From Tubulanus polymorphus (Eukaryota > Nemertea > Palaeonemertea > Tubulaniformes > Tubulanidae): 64,000 nt of DNA. Within the stretch, counting starts at the first letter, position 1. Each line of letters opens with the position of its first letter. Both the position numbers and the translations under genes were made by a program. The stretch spans positions 2,477,631-2,541,630 of the forward strand of contig NC_134033.1 in assembly GCF_964204645.1 (NCBI RefSeq), given 5' to 3'. Below the pieces are notes generated by a model that was not told where the DNA came from, did no database searches, and saw only the letters and a program-made list of their open reading frames with translations. Below, in pieces: positions 9,955 to 20,950 of the stretch.

Positions 9955-11786
9955 TCACGCTGATTTTAGTCCGATTGAGGAGATTATCTGTTGCGCTGTC
10001 TGGTTTCCGGAATGCATGGCTCCGTGAAGATAACCATAATATCCGACCGAGTACGCTTCACCCGCGAAATACAACGTATGATTTAAAGGAGCGCCCATCA
10101 GAGCGTGCGTATCAGCGGACATCCACGGGGGCCAGTTAGAGAAGGAGCCGTAATAGAGAGGGTTAGTATGCCAGTCGGGTACCAGGATCTCAACGGGTTC
10201 GGGCACCTGCGCTCCGTACATGCTTCTCAATACGGCGGTTAACTCAGCTTCAACAGTCGCTACGGGCAGACGGGATACTCGATCGGCCTCGTCGTCGAAT
10301 ACAGATACGAGAAGTATATTCGTACCAGCCGGATGGAGACCTACGGCTTCCAGATTCTGCCACATCGCGTAGTAACCTCTGGTCGGATGTGCGTACAGAA
10401 TATATTCTTCATCGTCCCAGAATCGTTGCGCGGAGGCGTTAAATCGCATGAATATTTTCGTGTAGGTTCCCATCGTGAAACTGTTAAATGCCAATTGCCT
10501 TTTTTCGGGAAATCTGGGTACGAATTTGACGGCGTCGCTTTGCAGGACTCCGATACTGAACGTACAGATCGCGTAGTCACCGCTGAAGGTCTTTCCGGAC
10601 TTAGTCTTGACCTTGACACCTTGACCGTCATAACTAACCCGCGTTATCGTTTCGTTGAGATAGAGTCGTCTGGTGGCGCCGTCTGTTAGGAATTCGTCTG
10701 CTAATTGCTCCAGTATATAACCGAACCCTCTCTGATCGGTGATGAAGAAATCTTCTTGTTTGTAATTCTCCTGCAAAGCCGGTTGATAAAGAACGGTCAT
10801 TTCGTCGGCCGGGACAGCAAACTCGAAATCAATGTCAAACATTTCGACGACGTCCTCCACGGGCGTCCTGCGCATCGGCCAGCCGCCGTACCGCAAAGCC
10901 CCCCTCAATGGAACGTCGGCCATCTTGTTTTTCTGACGAAACTCGCGAATCCGATCGACAACCCGATTTGCCCTGGCGAACTTCCGGAACGCCGCGTCCG
11001 AAACACTTGTGACGTCATTTCCGTTGACGTCACGCGTGACGTAACTGTCGTAATTCGAAACGACGCCGGCCATTTTGTATTTTTTGGCCAAATCCCACAG
11101 CGGGTTGCCGTCAGTACCCTGCACCCAATTCGCTCCCAGTTCGACTATCTTACCACCGAACTCGGAGGCTTTCACTCTGCCCCCGATTCGGTTCTCGGCG
11201 TCAATGATAACGAAGTCTTTGACTCCGTGATCGTGTAGATATTTAGCGGCTGAAATACCGGCGGCTCCTGCTCCTAGGATCAATACTTGAGCGCGATGCG
11301 GCACCTCCTCGTTTGTCTTTGCACCTGAAATTGAGAACGGATAGTCGATTTTACAATAGGAAGTCTGGAAGAATACATTTTAGTTAGTGTCCTCTCAAGG
11401 AAAGAGGTCTAACAGTCGTGTACTGTTACGGGTAACGAAGTCATATTGATGATCAAACACGGACAATGACAGACCCTGCAAGTTCGTGAATTTTCTGTTT
11501 TTCCGTACGTTGTTAGTGTATGGCAAGTATCAAATAGACTAAGTGTTCACGTGAAGAGCTCTTATGCCAATAAGATAAAAACCCACTATCTACAAATTAG
11601 TTTTGTATTTTATCCTTTAAATTCTTTTGAATTTTTTTTTTTTTTATTATTTTTTATTCTTTTTTAATATGCATTTTTGCATTTTTGTTTGTTGTGGAAC
11701 GTACCTAGTGCGACAGGAAACCCGAACAACACGATAAGCAGCGGCAGTGACATCAACAGCGGCGGCGATGGAAATGTTAGTTTCAT
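9955..11786 (-). CDS. Secreted FAD-dependent amine (polyamine) oxidase, two exons
   Basis: CDS join(9955..11324, 11705..11786), minus strand, 483 residues. Exon 1 encodes a signal peptide (MKLTFPSPPLL then a Leu-rich core, ending PVALG). The donor CTAG|GTACG and acceptor TTTCAG|GTGC join in phase to give GAKTNEEVPHRAQ. Residues 41-50 form the FAD-binding strand and GAGAAG loop, followed by ENRIGGR and ELGANWVQG, the flavin-amine-oxidase signature. YTKIF holds the Lys that in plant-type polyamine oxidases contacts FAD N5. The C-terminal LYFAGEAYSVGYYGYLHGA is the second FAD-binding block. The family oxidises polyamines or other amines to aldehydes plus H2O2. The closest resemblance I recognise is to secreted plant/fungal-type PAO; the exact substrate is not shown. 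Length fits the family. Confidence 0.9.
11325..11704 (-). other. Amine oxidase intron 1
   Basis: GT-AG intron of 380 bp with a long T/A-rich tract at 11590-11690. No gene inside. Confidence 0.75.
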
Positions 11787-12039
11787 GTCGTCTGGTCTCC
11801 AGCGTGGTATCCTGTCTGCATGTGAAATATAGTCAGGTGAGCCGCCGCTGCAGCCACTGTTATACAGACAGAGAGCTTAACAAATACACGGCGTGACCAC
11901 TCGAAACGAAAGCTGTGTTTTCTTTGTCATTCAGGATCAGCCAAAACTTCCACTTTAAACGAAAGCTGCAATATTTTTCACCACCAGTAGAAAGTTGTAT
12001 ACTCACGTGCTGGACGACCAGCCAATAGCATATGAATGC

Positions 12040-12100
12040 TATAGAGAGAGGGAAGGAGGGAGAGGGAGAGGGAGAGGGAGAAGGAGAGAGAGAGGCTATG
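12040..12100. repeat. GGGAGA microsatellite
   Basis: A short purine run of GGGAGA/GAGGGA units in the region upstream of the amine oxidase. Confidence 0.8.
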
Positions 12101-12214
12101 ATAGAAAACTGGATCCTCCAAATCGAAGCGATTCTAAACATCGAATCTAGACGAGGTGAAAGCTGAGTACTATCTCTCGGTAACGATACGACGTGAATAT
12201 CTATTCTTTACGTA

Positions 12215-12370
12215 AGTCCCAGTCTCAAGCTCACGTCCCACAGGTCGGCCCGGAGCTAAAGGCTCGCTGATCGGCCCGGAGCTTACAACCTGCAGTTCAA
12301 CCCGGGGCTAACGACTCGCAGCTCGGCCCGGAGCTCACGATTCGTAGGTTGGGCCGGAGCCGCCCTTATC
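12215..12370. repeat. Degenerate tandem repeat with CGGCCCGGAGCT core
   Basis: Four or more diverged units of about 33-35 bp carry TCGGCCCGGAGCTAA or a variant followed by a CTCGCAG-like word. No coding frame. Confidence 0.7.
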
Positions 12371-12737
12371 GGTTGTAACTCAATGACCGACGGTCTCAAG
12401 GCTTTTTCGGTGTATCTGACTGGTCTGACTATTCTGGTTACTTGATATTGGCAGCGGATATGAATAGAGGCGTGAGCGCAATTTTCTCAGAACTTTATTA
12501 CTTTTCAAAAGGCACTAATCCTTGGTAACTTCTAAGAAAACGTCTCATTTCCCAATATGTACTTTTGATATTCGACGGATAGATATTAGTCAAACCTTGC
12601 TTCATCAATCTTTATAGAATGTCGAACGAATGAATGTTTAGTTGTTGCGCATTAGTTTTGTGCTTTGTTTCGTGCTGGTTGACATTAATTCCAAGTCATT
12701 AATGCGACGGTGGAATGATGTCATCGTAAATCATTGA

Positions 12738-12752
12738 ACGCGCGCGCGCGCG
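12738..12752. repeat. Alternating CG run
   Basis: CGCGCGCGCGCG tract, potentially Z-DNA-forming. No gene nearby. Confidence 0.8.
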
Positions 12753-12894
12753 GTGGCAATGTTACCAGTTATAACCAACATCCGCAAGTTACATCGGTCG
12801 GCAGTACCCTTCCCTAAAGGCCGTCGTCGAATTATTTGATTAGGAAGTTATCATTGAAAAATCTAGATTTTGGTTATTTTTTCAAATGAATTGT

Positions 12895-13240
12895 AAAATA
12901 CCGAGTAGCTAGTATCAGCGCACCTGGTGGACTCTCGCTACTTAATGGTCTCTCATCCATTTGCGCAAGTTGAAGTCCAAATGTACACAAGCGACACCTG
13001 GTGGATCCTTGCTTATTAAAAGTGCACTTGTCGCAGTTATAGTCGATGACCTGATGCACACTAGCGACACCTAGTGGATCCTCACTTGCCGCAAGTTAAA
13101 TCCTCTATTGCTGCAGTAGTTGATGTCTTACTGCACACTAGCGACACCTGATGGATCCTCGCTTGCCATGAGTGGAATCCTCCATTGATGCTGTGGTTGG
13201 TGTCGTAGTGCACACTTGAGTATCGCCTGGTGGATCATAA
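12895..13240. repeat. Degenerate tandem repeat, unit about 75 bp
   Basis: Four or five units contain GCACACTAGCGACACCTGGT and GGATCCTCGCTTGCC followed by TTG-rich spacer. Divergence between units is moderate. I see no gene in the surrounding 12.1-14.2 kb. Confidence 0.75.
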
Positions 13241-13562
13241 TCATAAACAAAACTTTCAATTATTTAAGTCTTGCATGGCTTTTGTGCTCAGCTACAAGTC
13301 AATGGTGATTAAATCCACGTGAATATGTCCTATTTTCGTTTCTCAGAGGCGCAATCGTTTATGTTAGTTTCATATTCATAAATGTTACAAAAATACCTAG
13401 GTTTTCGTGGTCTAATCGGCCTATCACGAGCTCATCAATCGAAAGCAATTTAGCTTTGATTGTATAAAAAGATATGGCAGGCAGCGCCGACTTAGTTTCG
13501 ACAGAATGAAATCGTCTCGCAGATGCAACGGTCGCGTGTGGAAATATGATGCACGCGAGTAG

Positions 13563-13662
13563 ACATTGCAGACACCGCAGAGGTCGCAGTCACCGCAGAT
13601 ACAGCAGACACTGCAGACACCGCAGAGATCGCAGTCACCGCAGATACCGCAGATACCGCGGA
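13563..13662. repeat. CAG/CCG-rich 9-bp tandem repeat
   Basis: Units near GCAGACACC, GCAGAGATC and GCAGATACC repeat about ten times. The open frames here are repeat artefacts. Confidence 0.85.
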
Positions 13663-14211
13663 GTAACGACTCCACATTCCGATCAAACGCACGGCGATAT
13701 CACAGGAATACAACCGCGACATCACAGGAATTCAAACGGGAATTATCTGTATTTTTGTGTATTTTGCGGAAGAACTCAGTGTCCGGACAGTGCATCGAAA
13801 GCCGTTGTCCCATCGTGAAGTAAAATGAACATTTGAATAGGTTTAGATGACAGAAGTCCGGCAATAGAATCATATAAGATAGAATTCATTAAGACGAAAC
13901 CACGACTAAAAGGCATCAACAGCCGAAACGTCGTGGGTTCATTTCTATAATTTCCATCGCATGAAATTCTGTTGTGGAATATTTTCATCTCATTCGTCAC
14001 GGACTAGAGAGTTTTATTCGACTAACCGAGTAAATCGTGGAAAACCAAGATGTGGACGACGCCGCGAGCAAGTTAAACAAAATAGAAGAAAACATAATTC
14101 AGAGTTCGGCGTATTCTGAACAGCATACGATACGCGTTACCCTTAGACCCGGTAACACTATGTTCGGGGGCTCGCGAAATCGCGTGTAAAAACTTCTTCG
14201 TTACGCGCGCG

Positions 14212-17200
14212 ATGGAAAACTGGACTTTTAACGACCACGAGTTCGTCAAACAACAGCGCAACTCCGCGACATTCGTAGCAATCTATTGCACGTTCATTTT
14301 ACTGGTGCTGATCGGCAACAGCGCGGTCGTCGTGCTCGTCGTCGTCGAGCGTAAATTACACAGACCAACTAACTATTATGTAACGTCGCTATGCGTATCA
14401 GGTAAGGCTACGTTGTGTTCGATAATTGAAGTAGAGATTTTGAAAGTGGAAATTTTTAGAAGTAGAAATTGTGAAGTAGTGTCGCAATTAGGATTCTATA
14501 TCAGATGTCAGATTGTAATGTGCACAGTGAGCACGGCGTTTCTCTATACGACTTTGCGCTGAAAACTTGCAGCACGCGAATAAAGCATTCATCGATTCGC
14601 TGAATCGCTACCAGGGGACCGTACGGTGCTGCCACCGCAACGGTTGGACAACGACCGACGATGGTGTCGCTTCTTTAAATCTAGATTCTCCGTTAACTCG
14701 CAAGATCGTATTAGTTCACTGAATTCCCGCTATTTATTCTGTGAGACTCGAACCCGGTTCAATAGATTGCTAACGTAACGTCTCCCCATTAGACCACTGA
14801 GCTCGACTAGTGACCTAACGGTGCTGCCACCACGTTTTAGTGATGTTTCTATGAACTATAAAAATTCCCCGTGAAGTGAAAAGTGGGAGATTTTTAATTG
14901 GACGTTCATACATTGGCCACAAATTTATTTCTTGAATTGTTGCTTACTCAGGTCTGAAGATTGGGGTACAAAATTCTGGTGTGGTGTAAATGTTTTGGGT
15001 CAGGAAATATTGAGTAACGCGCAATGAATAGATGGCCCCGATTTCGTTTTGCAAGCGTTTATCGCCGTAAGAGTAACATTTAAGCTAGTTTGAAAAATTC
15101 TTGTGAATTCTAACTGGCAGTTCAAAATTGCGCCATTATGAAACGAAGTCGGTAATTTTCATCTGTCAATTGCTTCTACAATTTCTTATTGACGTTTATT
15201 GAAATTTTTCGACGAAGGCCATTACGTTAATGGAGGCTCTCGAACTAATGGTTATTAATCGGACGCGCGCAGAAGTCGTTTTTATTTTCTTTATCGATTA
15301 ATTAATCATCGCGCGGCGTCTAGAAATGTTTATCACCGGAATGCGATGCTAGATAAATACACATCCACAACACGCCTTTAGATATAGACTGGTTACCGGT
15401 CTCTATCTTCAATTAGAATATTGAATGGGACAGGTAACCAGTCTACTATTGATACTACGATGGGATCACGAATACGAATACGAATACGAATACGAATATT
15501 TATTACACTCCAACCATTTCCATGGTATATGGAGGAAAAGAAACAGTATTTACAATTATTTACAAAAACAGTAGATAAAAGCACTTTGAAACATAACAAA
15601 CGTTATTTACAACATACTATTTACACACACTACCGGAGGGATCTATATACATCCAGACCTAATTTGATAAATTTAGCAAGTTTAAAAGTTGGATTTTTTA
15701 AAACATCAAGATTCCGAAAGGTATTTGAATTTAGGTAGCTTTCACGGAATACGGTAAGTAATTTACAGTCAAAAATGAAATGTAGTTCGTCGCCTAAAAC
15801 GTTACAGGTGGGGCATAATCTATCGGTTCTCAGTAGATGGAGATTTGACAATTTATTTACAGGTAGGAGATAAGACCCAATCCTGAACTGGAATAAGCTG
15901 GTCACTAAGTCGTCATCAAGCCGATTTATATCACGGCACTCACCAAATGGCGCCATCTGGTGAGTACCGTGATAATGACACTGGGTTATTCGTATAGTGA
16001 AAATCAGTTCAATTTCGATGAGATTTGAACTCGATTTTTTGGCTGCCGTATCCGAAAATTGTCACAATCATCGGATAGATATGAGTTCGGCTTTCACGCC
16101 CGGTGTTTGAGGGAGGGGGGAGGAGGGAGGGAAAGAGGGAGGGAGGGGATGGAGGGGGTGGAGGGAGAGAATGAGGGAGCTATTAAGAAATGGGCAAGCA
16201 GTTACAAAGGGCTAGTTTCCACGCAGAGACCGCCAAACCGATATAGGGGTCTGGACAATTTAAAGCATTGTATTTTTCTCACTTTTGGCTCCGTCTATCC
16301 GTCTATATGTACATATAGTTTGTCGAATATGATTGAATGCTATAGGCCTCCTTAAACTGTTTATCTCGGACAGAATAAAGCGAAGGATATGTTATCATAT
16401 CTTATCCTAGATGAACTGACATATTGCGGTAATAGTGATTATGTCCCAGACCTTCCCTCCAGATCATCTTCACCCGTCAAGGGATTCGAACCCACTACGC
16501 TAAAGCTGTTCCCCGAACCCCTGACCTCACGAGTCGTTGGAGTCGTTACTAGCCGACCAGAATCCGGTCGTACCAATCACAGCGCTTGTAACAAACCGTC
16601 AGTAGACTTCTGTTGGTTTTCCCGTAAAATTGACCAATCAGCGAACGTTTTACCGAACAAGGAAGTATTTCGCAAATCGATATATGACGTCACGCGCAAC
16701 AGCGCCAGTAATGAAATCACGCTTCGTGAGGCCAGGGGGCTGGTGGAAGCGAGTTCTGGAGTGATACCGGACCCCTGGCAAGCGAGGATGCTCCAGATCA
16801 GCTCAATTTGTACTCAACGCGATAACCGCTTCGTGATCATTTTCTAAATTTTCAGATATTCTGGTGGCTGTATTCGTTTTACCGATGGAAATCATGTCGC
16901 ACTACGACGAGACGTTCATGACGTCACAGTTATGTAAATCGCTCGAGTTTTTCGCGCACGCGTCGCTGGCCGCGAACATCTACGGCGTAGTGACGATAGC
17001 AGCCGATCGATACCGCAGCATACTACACCCGTTCTCTAAACTCAGCTCGACGAAATACTGCCTGCTGTTCATATTCATCGTCTGGTCGTTGGCGTTAGCG
17101 AACGCGTGGAGAGGGGCCGTGCTGTACGACGTTACGCTGCACGTTAACGACGCCGGCGGTTGGGCGCTTCAAAAAGCGTGCGCTATACGAGGCAATTTCG

Positions 17201-17916
17201 TCGATTGGGTTCGAGTCCTGGTCGTGTACGATTTTCTATCGACGTACGTAATTCCGCTGCTGATCATATTGATTTTGTACGCGCGAATATTCCAGAAAAT
17301 TTACGATAGAAACGCGAATTTTTTAACGGATCGGAAGCGGGCCCGGAACGCCCGCGTCGTCCGGATGCTCGTCGCCATCGTTGTCATGTTCGTCTTTTGC
17401 CAACTACCTCTCCACGCGTGGAAGCTTTACGTCTTCGCGGGACCGGGCCCGTTCTCGTACTATCTCGTTTGGCACGATATTTGCGACGTTGTTTCGTTCA
17501 CGAACAGTTGGCTGAACGTAATCGCGTACGTGGGCTTCAATGAGAATTTCCAAAACGCGTTTCGGGAGAGACTAAAGCGCGCGTCGCGGAATCGTCGAAC
17601 GAGCCAATCACAAGACGTGGTTCAAATCAACGCGCCACGAAATCGATCGAGCCAATCAAAAGACGCGCTTCAAAACAACGCGCAACAAAAGCGATCGAGC
17701 CAATCACAAAACGCGGTTCAAATCAACGCGCCACGAAATCGATCGAGCCAATCACACGACGCGTTACAAATCAACAGGCTACAAAATCGATCGAGCCAAT
17801 CACAAGACGCGTTTCAAAACAACGCGCTACAAAATCGAACGAGCCAATCGCAAGTTGTGGTTGAAATCAATGCTCTCCGTCCCCCGTCAAATCATTATAA
17901 CAAATTCCTTTCCTAA
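14212..17916 (+). CDS. Class A peptide-type GPCR, two exons, repeat-bearing C-tail
   Basis: CDS join(14212..14401, 16856..17916), 416 residues. The ATG at 14212 opens TM1 with IGNSAVVVLVVV. The donor TCAG|GTAAGG and acceptor TTTTCAG|ATATTC join inside TM2 to give LCVSDILVAVFVLPMEI, restoring the canonical Asp2.50. TM3 has Cys3.25 (SQLCKSLEFF) and a true DRY box (ADRYRSILHPF). The second extracellular loop has a Cys (KACAIRG). TM6 has FCQLPLHAWKL, and TM7 has NSWLNVIAYVGF (NVIAY for NPxxY). The overall motif set fits neuropeptide receptors of the QRFP/NPFF/trissin-like kind; the ligand is an inference I cannot fix. The tail after helix 8 holds six tandem 16-residue repeats near NRSSQSQDALQINAPR. 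The 2.45 kb intron carries SINE and LINE debris. Confidence 0.88.
14735..14815 (-). mobile_element. tRNA-derived SINE head in GPCR intron
   Basis: The minus strand has a good A box (GAGCTCAGTGGTCTAATGG) and B box (GGGTTCGAGTCTC) about 45 bp apart. No convincing acceptor-stem pairing is visible, so a SINE-type pseudo-tRNA is more likely than a working tRNA. Confidence 0.5.
15471..15960 (-). mobile_element. 5'-truncated non-LTR retrotransposon fragment
   Basis: A minus-strand frame (15630-15956, 108 residues) carries the LINE C-terminal zinc-finger pattern LCPTCNVLGDELHFIFDC. The 3' end (left) finishes in a CGAATA microsatellite tail at 15471-15499. It is a separate family from the copy at 721-1733, judging by tail and sequence, and lies inside the intron of the peptide-type GPCR. 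RT catalytic parts are missing. Confidence 0.7.
15929..15974. repeat. 46-bp near-perfect palindrome
   Basis: TATCACGG-C-ACTCACCA pairs with TGGTGAGT-A-CCGTGATA around an AATGGCGCCATC centre. It sits at the 5' (right) truncation point of the LINE fragment, so it may be host target DNA or a separate foldback. Confidence 0.85.
16100..16175. repeat. GGGA-rich purine tract
   Basis: GGGAGG/GGAGGGA low-complexity tract within the GPCR intron. Confidence 0.8.
16470..16560 (-). mobile_element. tRNA-like SINE remnant in GPCR intron
   Basis: The minus strand has a B-box GGGTTCGAATCCC with a diverged A-box-like word (CGTGAGGTCAGGGG) upstream. The open frames across 16389-16847 are SINE-derived and I do not call them genes. 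Confidence 0.4.
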
Positions 17917-19023
17917 CTTGGCAGATGATTCCTAATCTAATTCGGATTTTTTTAGGACTTAGATTTTTGTTCTTTGGCTAAAGGGTACGAATGGGAGAGG
18001 TTAAACGTTTTTGCGATATCTTCAGGATGGGTTTATGTTGAATAAATCCACCTGTGAACGTACACGCCATTGCGATTGCTTTGTAAACAGTAAAAGACCT
18101 CACTCTGGATGAACTCGAGGCAACGAGTAATTCCACCAAGCTGTCGCGTATTAACCAGTTAAAGCAGTCAACGAAGCAGACGCCGGCACCGTGGCAGTCG
18201 ACGGGTTCTACCCCTGGCAATCGAGGATCTAAGAATGTCTCAGAATTCTTTTTGTCAATGTTTTTTTTAACTTTCGATGAATAAAATGATTTATGAATAA
18301 ATTTGATAATAATACATTGAATCGTCTATAGAGATCCGATCTAGAACATCTTGACAATATCTACACAGCAGGACTCTAAGAATCGGTATCCCAATGTACC
18401 GGATTCTAACCTAGGACACCCCTGTTAATGACCGTTTATTCGGCGTCGCTGATTTTATCTTTTATTTACGATTTACTGCGCTGTGAATCGATTTTTCTTA
18501 TTCTATATATGATATATACTCGACAACAATAAACACGTGACTCTCTAAGCCGAAGAGATCGATGGACGGACCCGCGTCAGCTGCGCGCGCCAGGGCAACA
18601 TCTGCAACAACACTCCGACTGCGTGTACATCGCCTATATCAGTCGAAAGTCTGTCCGCTGCCGTGATTTTGAACACGAATCACAAATGACGTCATTTCGA
18701 TATATACACATCGCCGAGCCACGTCGGAGCGTTATTTCGTCATCGATATACACGTCTATAGGAAACACATCGAACATTGCGTCGAGAACTGCGAAAAAAC
18801 CAATCAACGAATTGAGATATAATTTCTATTTTCTACAGAGAGAAAAAAGTTCGTGATTTATTTGTGAAATATTCTACGGATTTAACTTGTAACAAATCGT
18901 CGAGACATGACGAATACAACGGCTGCGTATAGGCCTACATTAACAGTTTACAGGGTATAGTAATCAGTGTATTTACGTCGGAAGAATTCGAGAAATTTCT
19001 AGTTCGGATTCGATCTTTTCGAA
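17917..19023. other. Intergenic, no gene seen
   Basis: Holds the GPCR 3' region and the region upstream of the secreted precursor. A plus-strand frame at 18623-18856 lacks recognisable content. Confidence 0.4.
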
Positions 19024-20578
19024 ATGGAAAATCTAAGACGAACGATATATAGTTTACTGTGCGTGAATTTGTTACTGATGACCGCTGTTCGATGCGTTTC
19101 GGTTGAGAAGTTGAAAGTCAAGGCGCAAAAAGCCGGTAAGTGTCTATCTAGAACGGGCGGCATCCCTGCTAACACTCCAACCCTGCAATATCTATATGGG
19201 GACCCTGCAATATCTATATGGGGAGGCTGAACGTCCTCTACAATTATATACACGCTGTTCTGTGCTCTCATGTCGCAATATTTACTCGACCGGATTGATG
19301 ATTCTAGATCCTGCTTTACACAAGAATTGAATGTCGAATTCTATTCGAAATAAGCAAACCAGATTATACGGAACTCCAGAAATAAAGCGTCAGAGTATAA
19401 CTGAATAACTAATCACTGGCGCCCCTAAAAAGTTCCATAGAATAAACCAGTTCTTCAATCATTGCAACCCGAGCTTATTTTGCTAAAAAAATCTATCAAA
19501 TAATTTATCTTTACCAAATATCTGAGTCAACTGACAATGATTATTAGTTAAAGAATGACAATGATCATTAGGCGAACTAGATATAATATTTTCTCTTATA
19601 GGGTCAAATGTTTAGAGATCACTTTTTGTTGTTGTTAGGTCCTTGTGTCGGTATGGACTGCCTTCACGGCGTTCTAATGCACGGCGACGCTGAAGACGGG
19701 GAACAACACCAAAACGAACACATCATGGAGAAAATACAGGAGGACAGCAAACCGCGAGAGCAGTTCGGACCGTGCGACGGAACGCACTGCAAACACGCGG
19801 AACATCAACGAGAAGAGAAAGTTGCATTCGGACCGGACCAGGTCGCTGAGCAGGTACGCTCGAAACATGCCAAGTAATGTAACATAGATCATCGATTACG
19901 GTAAAGCTCTTTAATTATTTTTTCGTGTTTTCAAACCAGGGTCCGAAAGACGCCATGGAAGCTATGCACGGCGTGCTCATGCACGGCGATAACCAACAAG
20001 GTCACGGTCACAAGAGCGCGGACGAGTCCGCAGCCAGGAAAAAAATCGATCGCAATCCAGACGGGCCGAAAGACGCCATGGAGAGCCATCACGGGGTTCT
20101 CATGCACGGGGACGACAACCAGGGAGATGAACACGGAAAAGAAGATGAGGATCTTCGTGAAGTCGAACCGGAACTCGTCGATTCGGCGGTGCGGTTACCG
20201 AACGAGGTACCGGTGGCCGGTTTGGGAAAAGCGCCGGCAGACGAAAAGAAAGACTTCGAAAATTGGCAGAAAGCGGTCGGCGACGATAAGCCCGGTGCCG
20301 CCGGCGATAGCGGGGAAGCCCCGGTCAGGAAACGAGACCCGTCGTATTTCAGTTTTAGATATATCGCCGATTCGGTTTACGACGAAATCGAACAGTTGAA
20401 AACGCGCTATTTGAAGCGTAAAGCCCCGGACGAGAAACGCGACGAGGAAGAGACGCGAGCTGAACAATTGAAACGCTTGAGCAGACGACAGGCTGATATC
20501 GACGCCGACGAACCTGCTAGGGTTAACGCACATGACAGAAATAGCCGCGCTACTGGCTCAAACGGTGACGAATTCTAG
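19024..20578 (+). CDS. Secreted HGVLMHGD-repeat precursor, three exons, function unknown
   Basis: CDS join(19024..19135, 19639..19853, 19940..20578), 321 residues. Exon 1 encodes a signal peptide (MENLRRTIYSLL, hydrophobic core, then CVSVEKLK). Junctions CCG|GTAAGT, TTAG|GTCC, CAG|GTACGC and CCAG|GGTCC keep one frame. Four repeats follow: residues 38-54 (GPCVGMDCLHGVLMHGD), a degenerate one at 81-94 (GPCDGTHCKHAEH), 110-126 (GPKDAMEAMHGVLMHGD) and 151-167 (GPKDAMESHHGVLMHGD). The first two have Cys pairs (C-x4-C). The rest is acidic, His-rich and charged, with dibasic or polybasic sites (RKK, RKR, KRK, KR, RR) from about residue 145 onwards. I do not recognise the family. It could be a neuropeptide or hormone precursor, or a His-rich metal-binding secreted protein. 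Confidence 0.75.
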
Positions 20579-20632
20579 ATTGATGTTTTCGACTGCTTTT
20601 GGGAAAATGTTAAAAAAGTGGGTTTGATTTGA

Positions 20633-20950
20633 CTATGGATCTAGTTCCACAGCTGTCTGGGTTGAACCTAACTCTGGATCCAGTTCCACAGCTGTGTGGG
20701 TTGAACCGAACTCTGGATCCAGTTCCACAGTTGTGTGGGTTGAACCTAACTCTGGATCCAGTTCCACAGTTGTGTGGGTTGAACCGAACTCTGGATCCAG
20801 TTCCACAGTTGTGTGGGTTCGATTTGACTCTGGATCCAGTTCCACAGTTTTGTCAGTTCTCTTTTGATGACCCAGTTCCAATGTTGTGTGGGTATAATTT
20901 GACTTTGTATCCAGTTCCACACTCGTCTGTTCCACAGTCGTGTGCATTTA
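20633..20950 (+). repeat. 39-bp minisatellite with AGTTCCACAG core
   Basis: About eight units carry GGATCCAGTTCCACAGTTGT followed by GTGGGTTGAACC. The array begins about 55 bp after the stop of the secreted precursor. The frames through it are artefacts. A reverse-oriented relative lies at 60935-61260. Confidence 0.9.

Noticed and set aside
13424-13823. Cys-rich (GVCSVCCICGDCDLCG) and His/Arg-rich frames
   Set aside because: They are translations of a 9-bp CAG/CCG-type tandem repeat on both strands.
14735-14815. Functional tRNA gene
   Set aside because: A and B boxes are good but the acceptor and anticodon stems do not pair convincingly; better explained as a SINE head.
16389-16847. 152-codon frame as a protein gene
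   Set aside because: It spans a tRNA-like SINE remnant inside the intron of a GPCR and has no recognisable domain.
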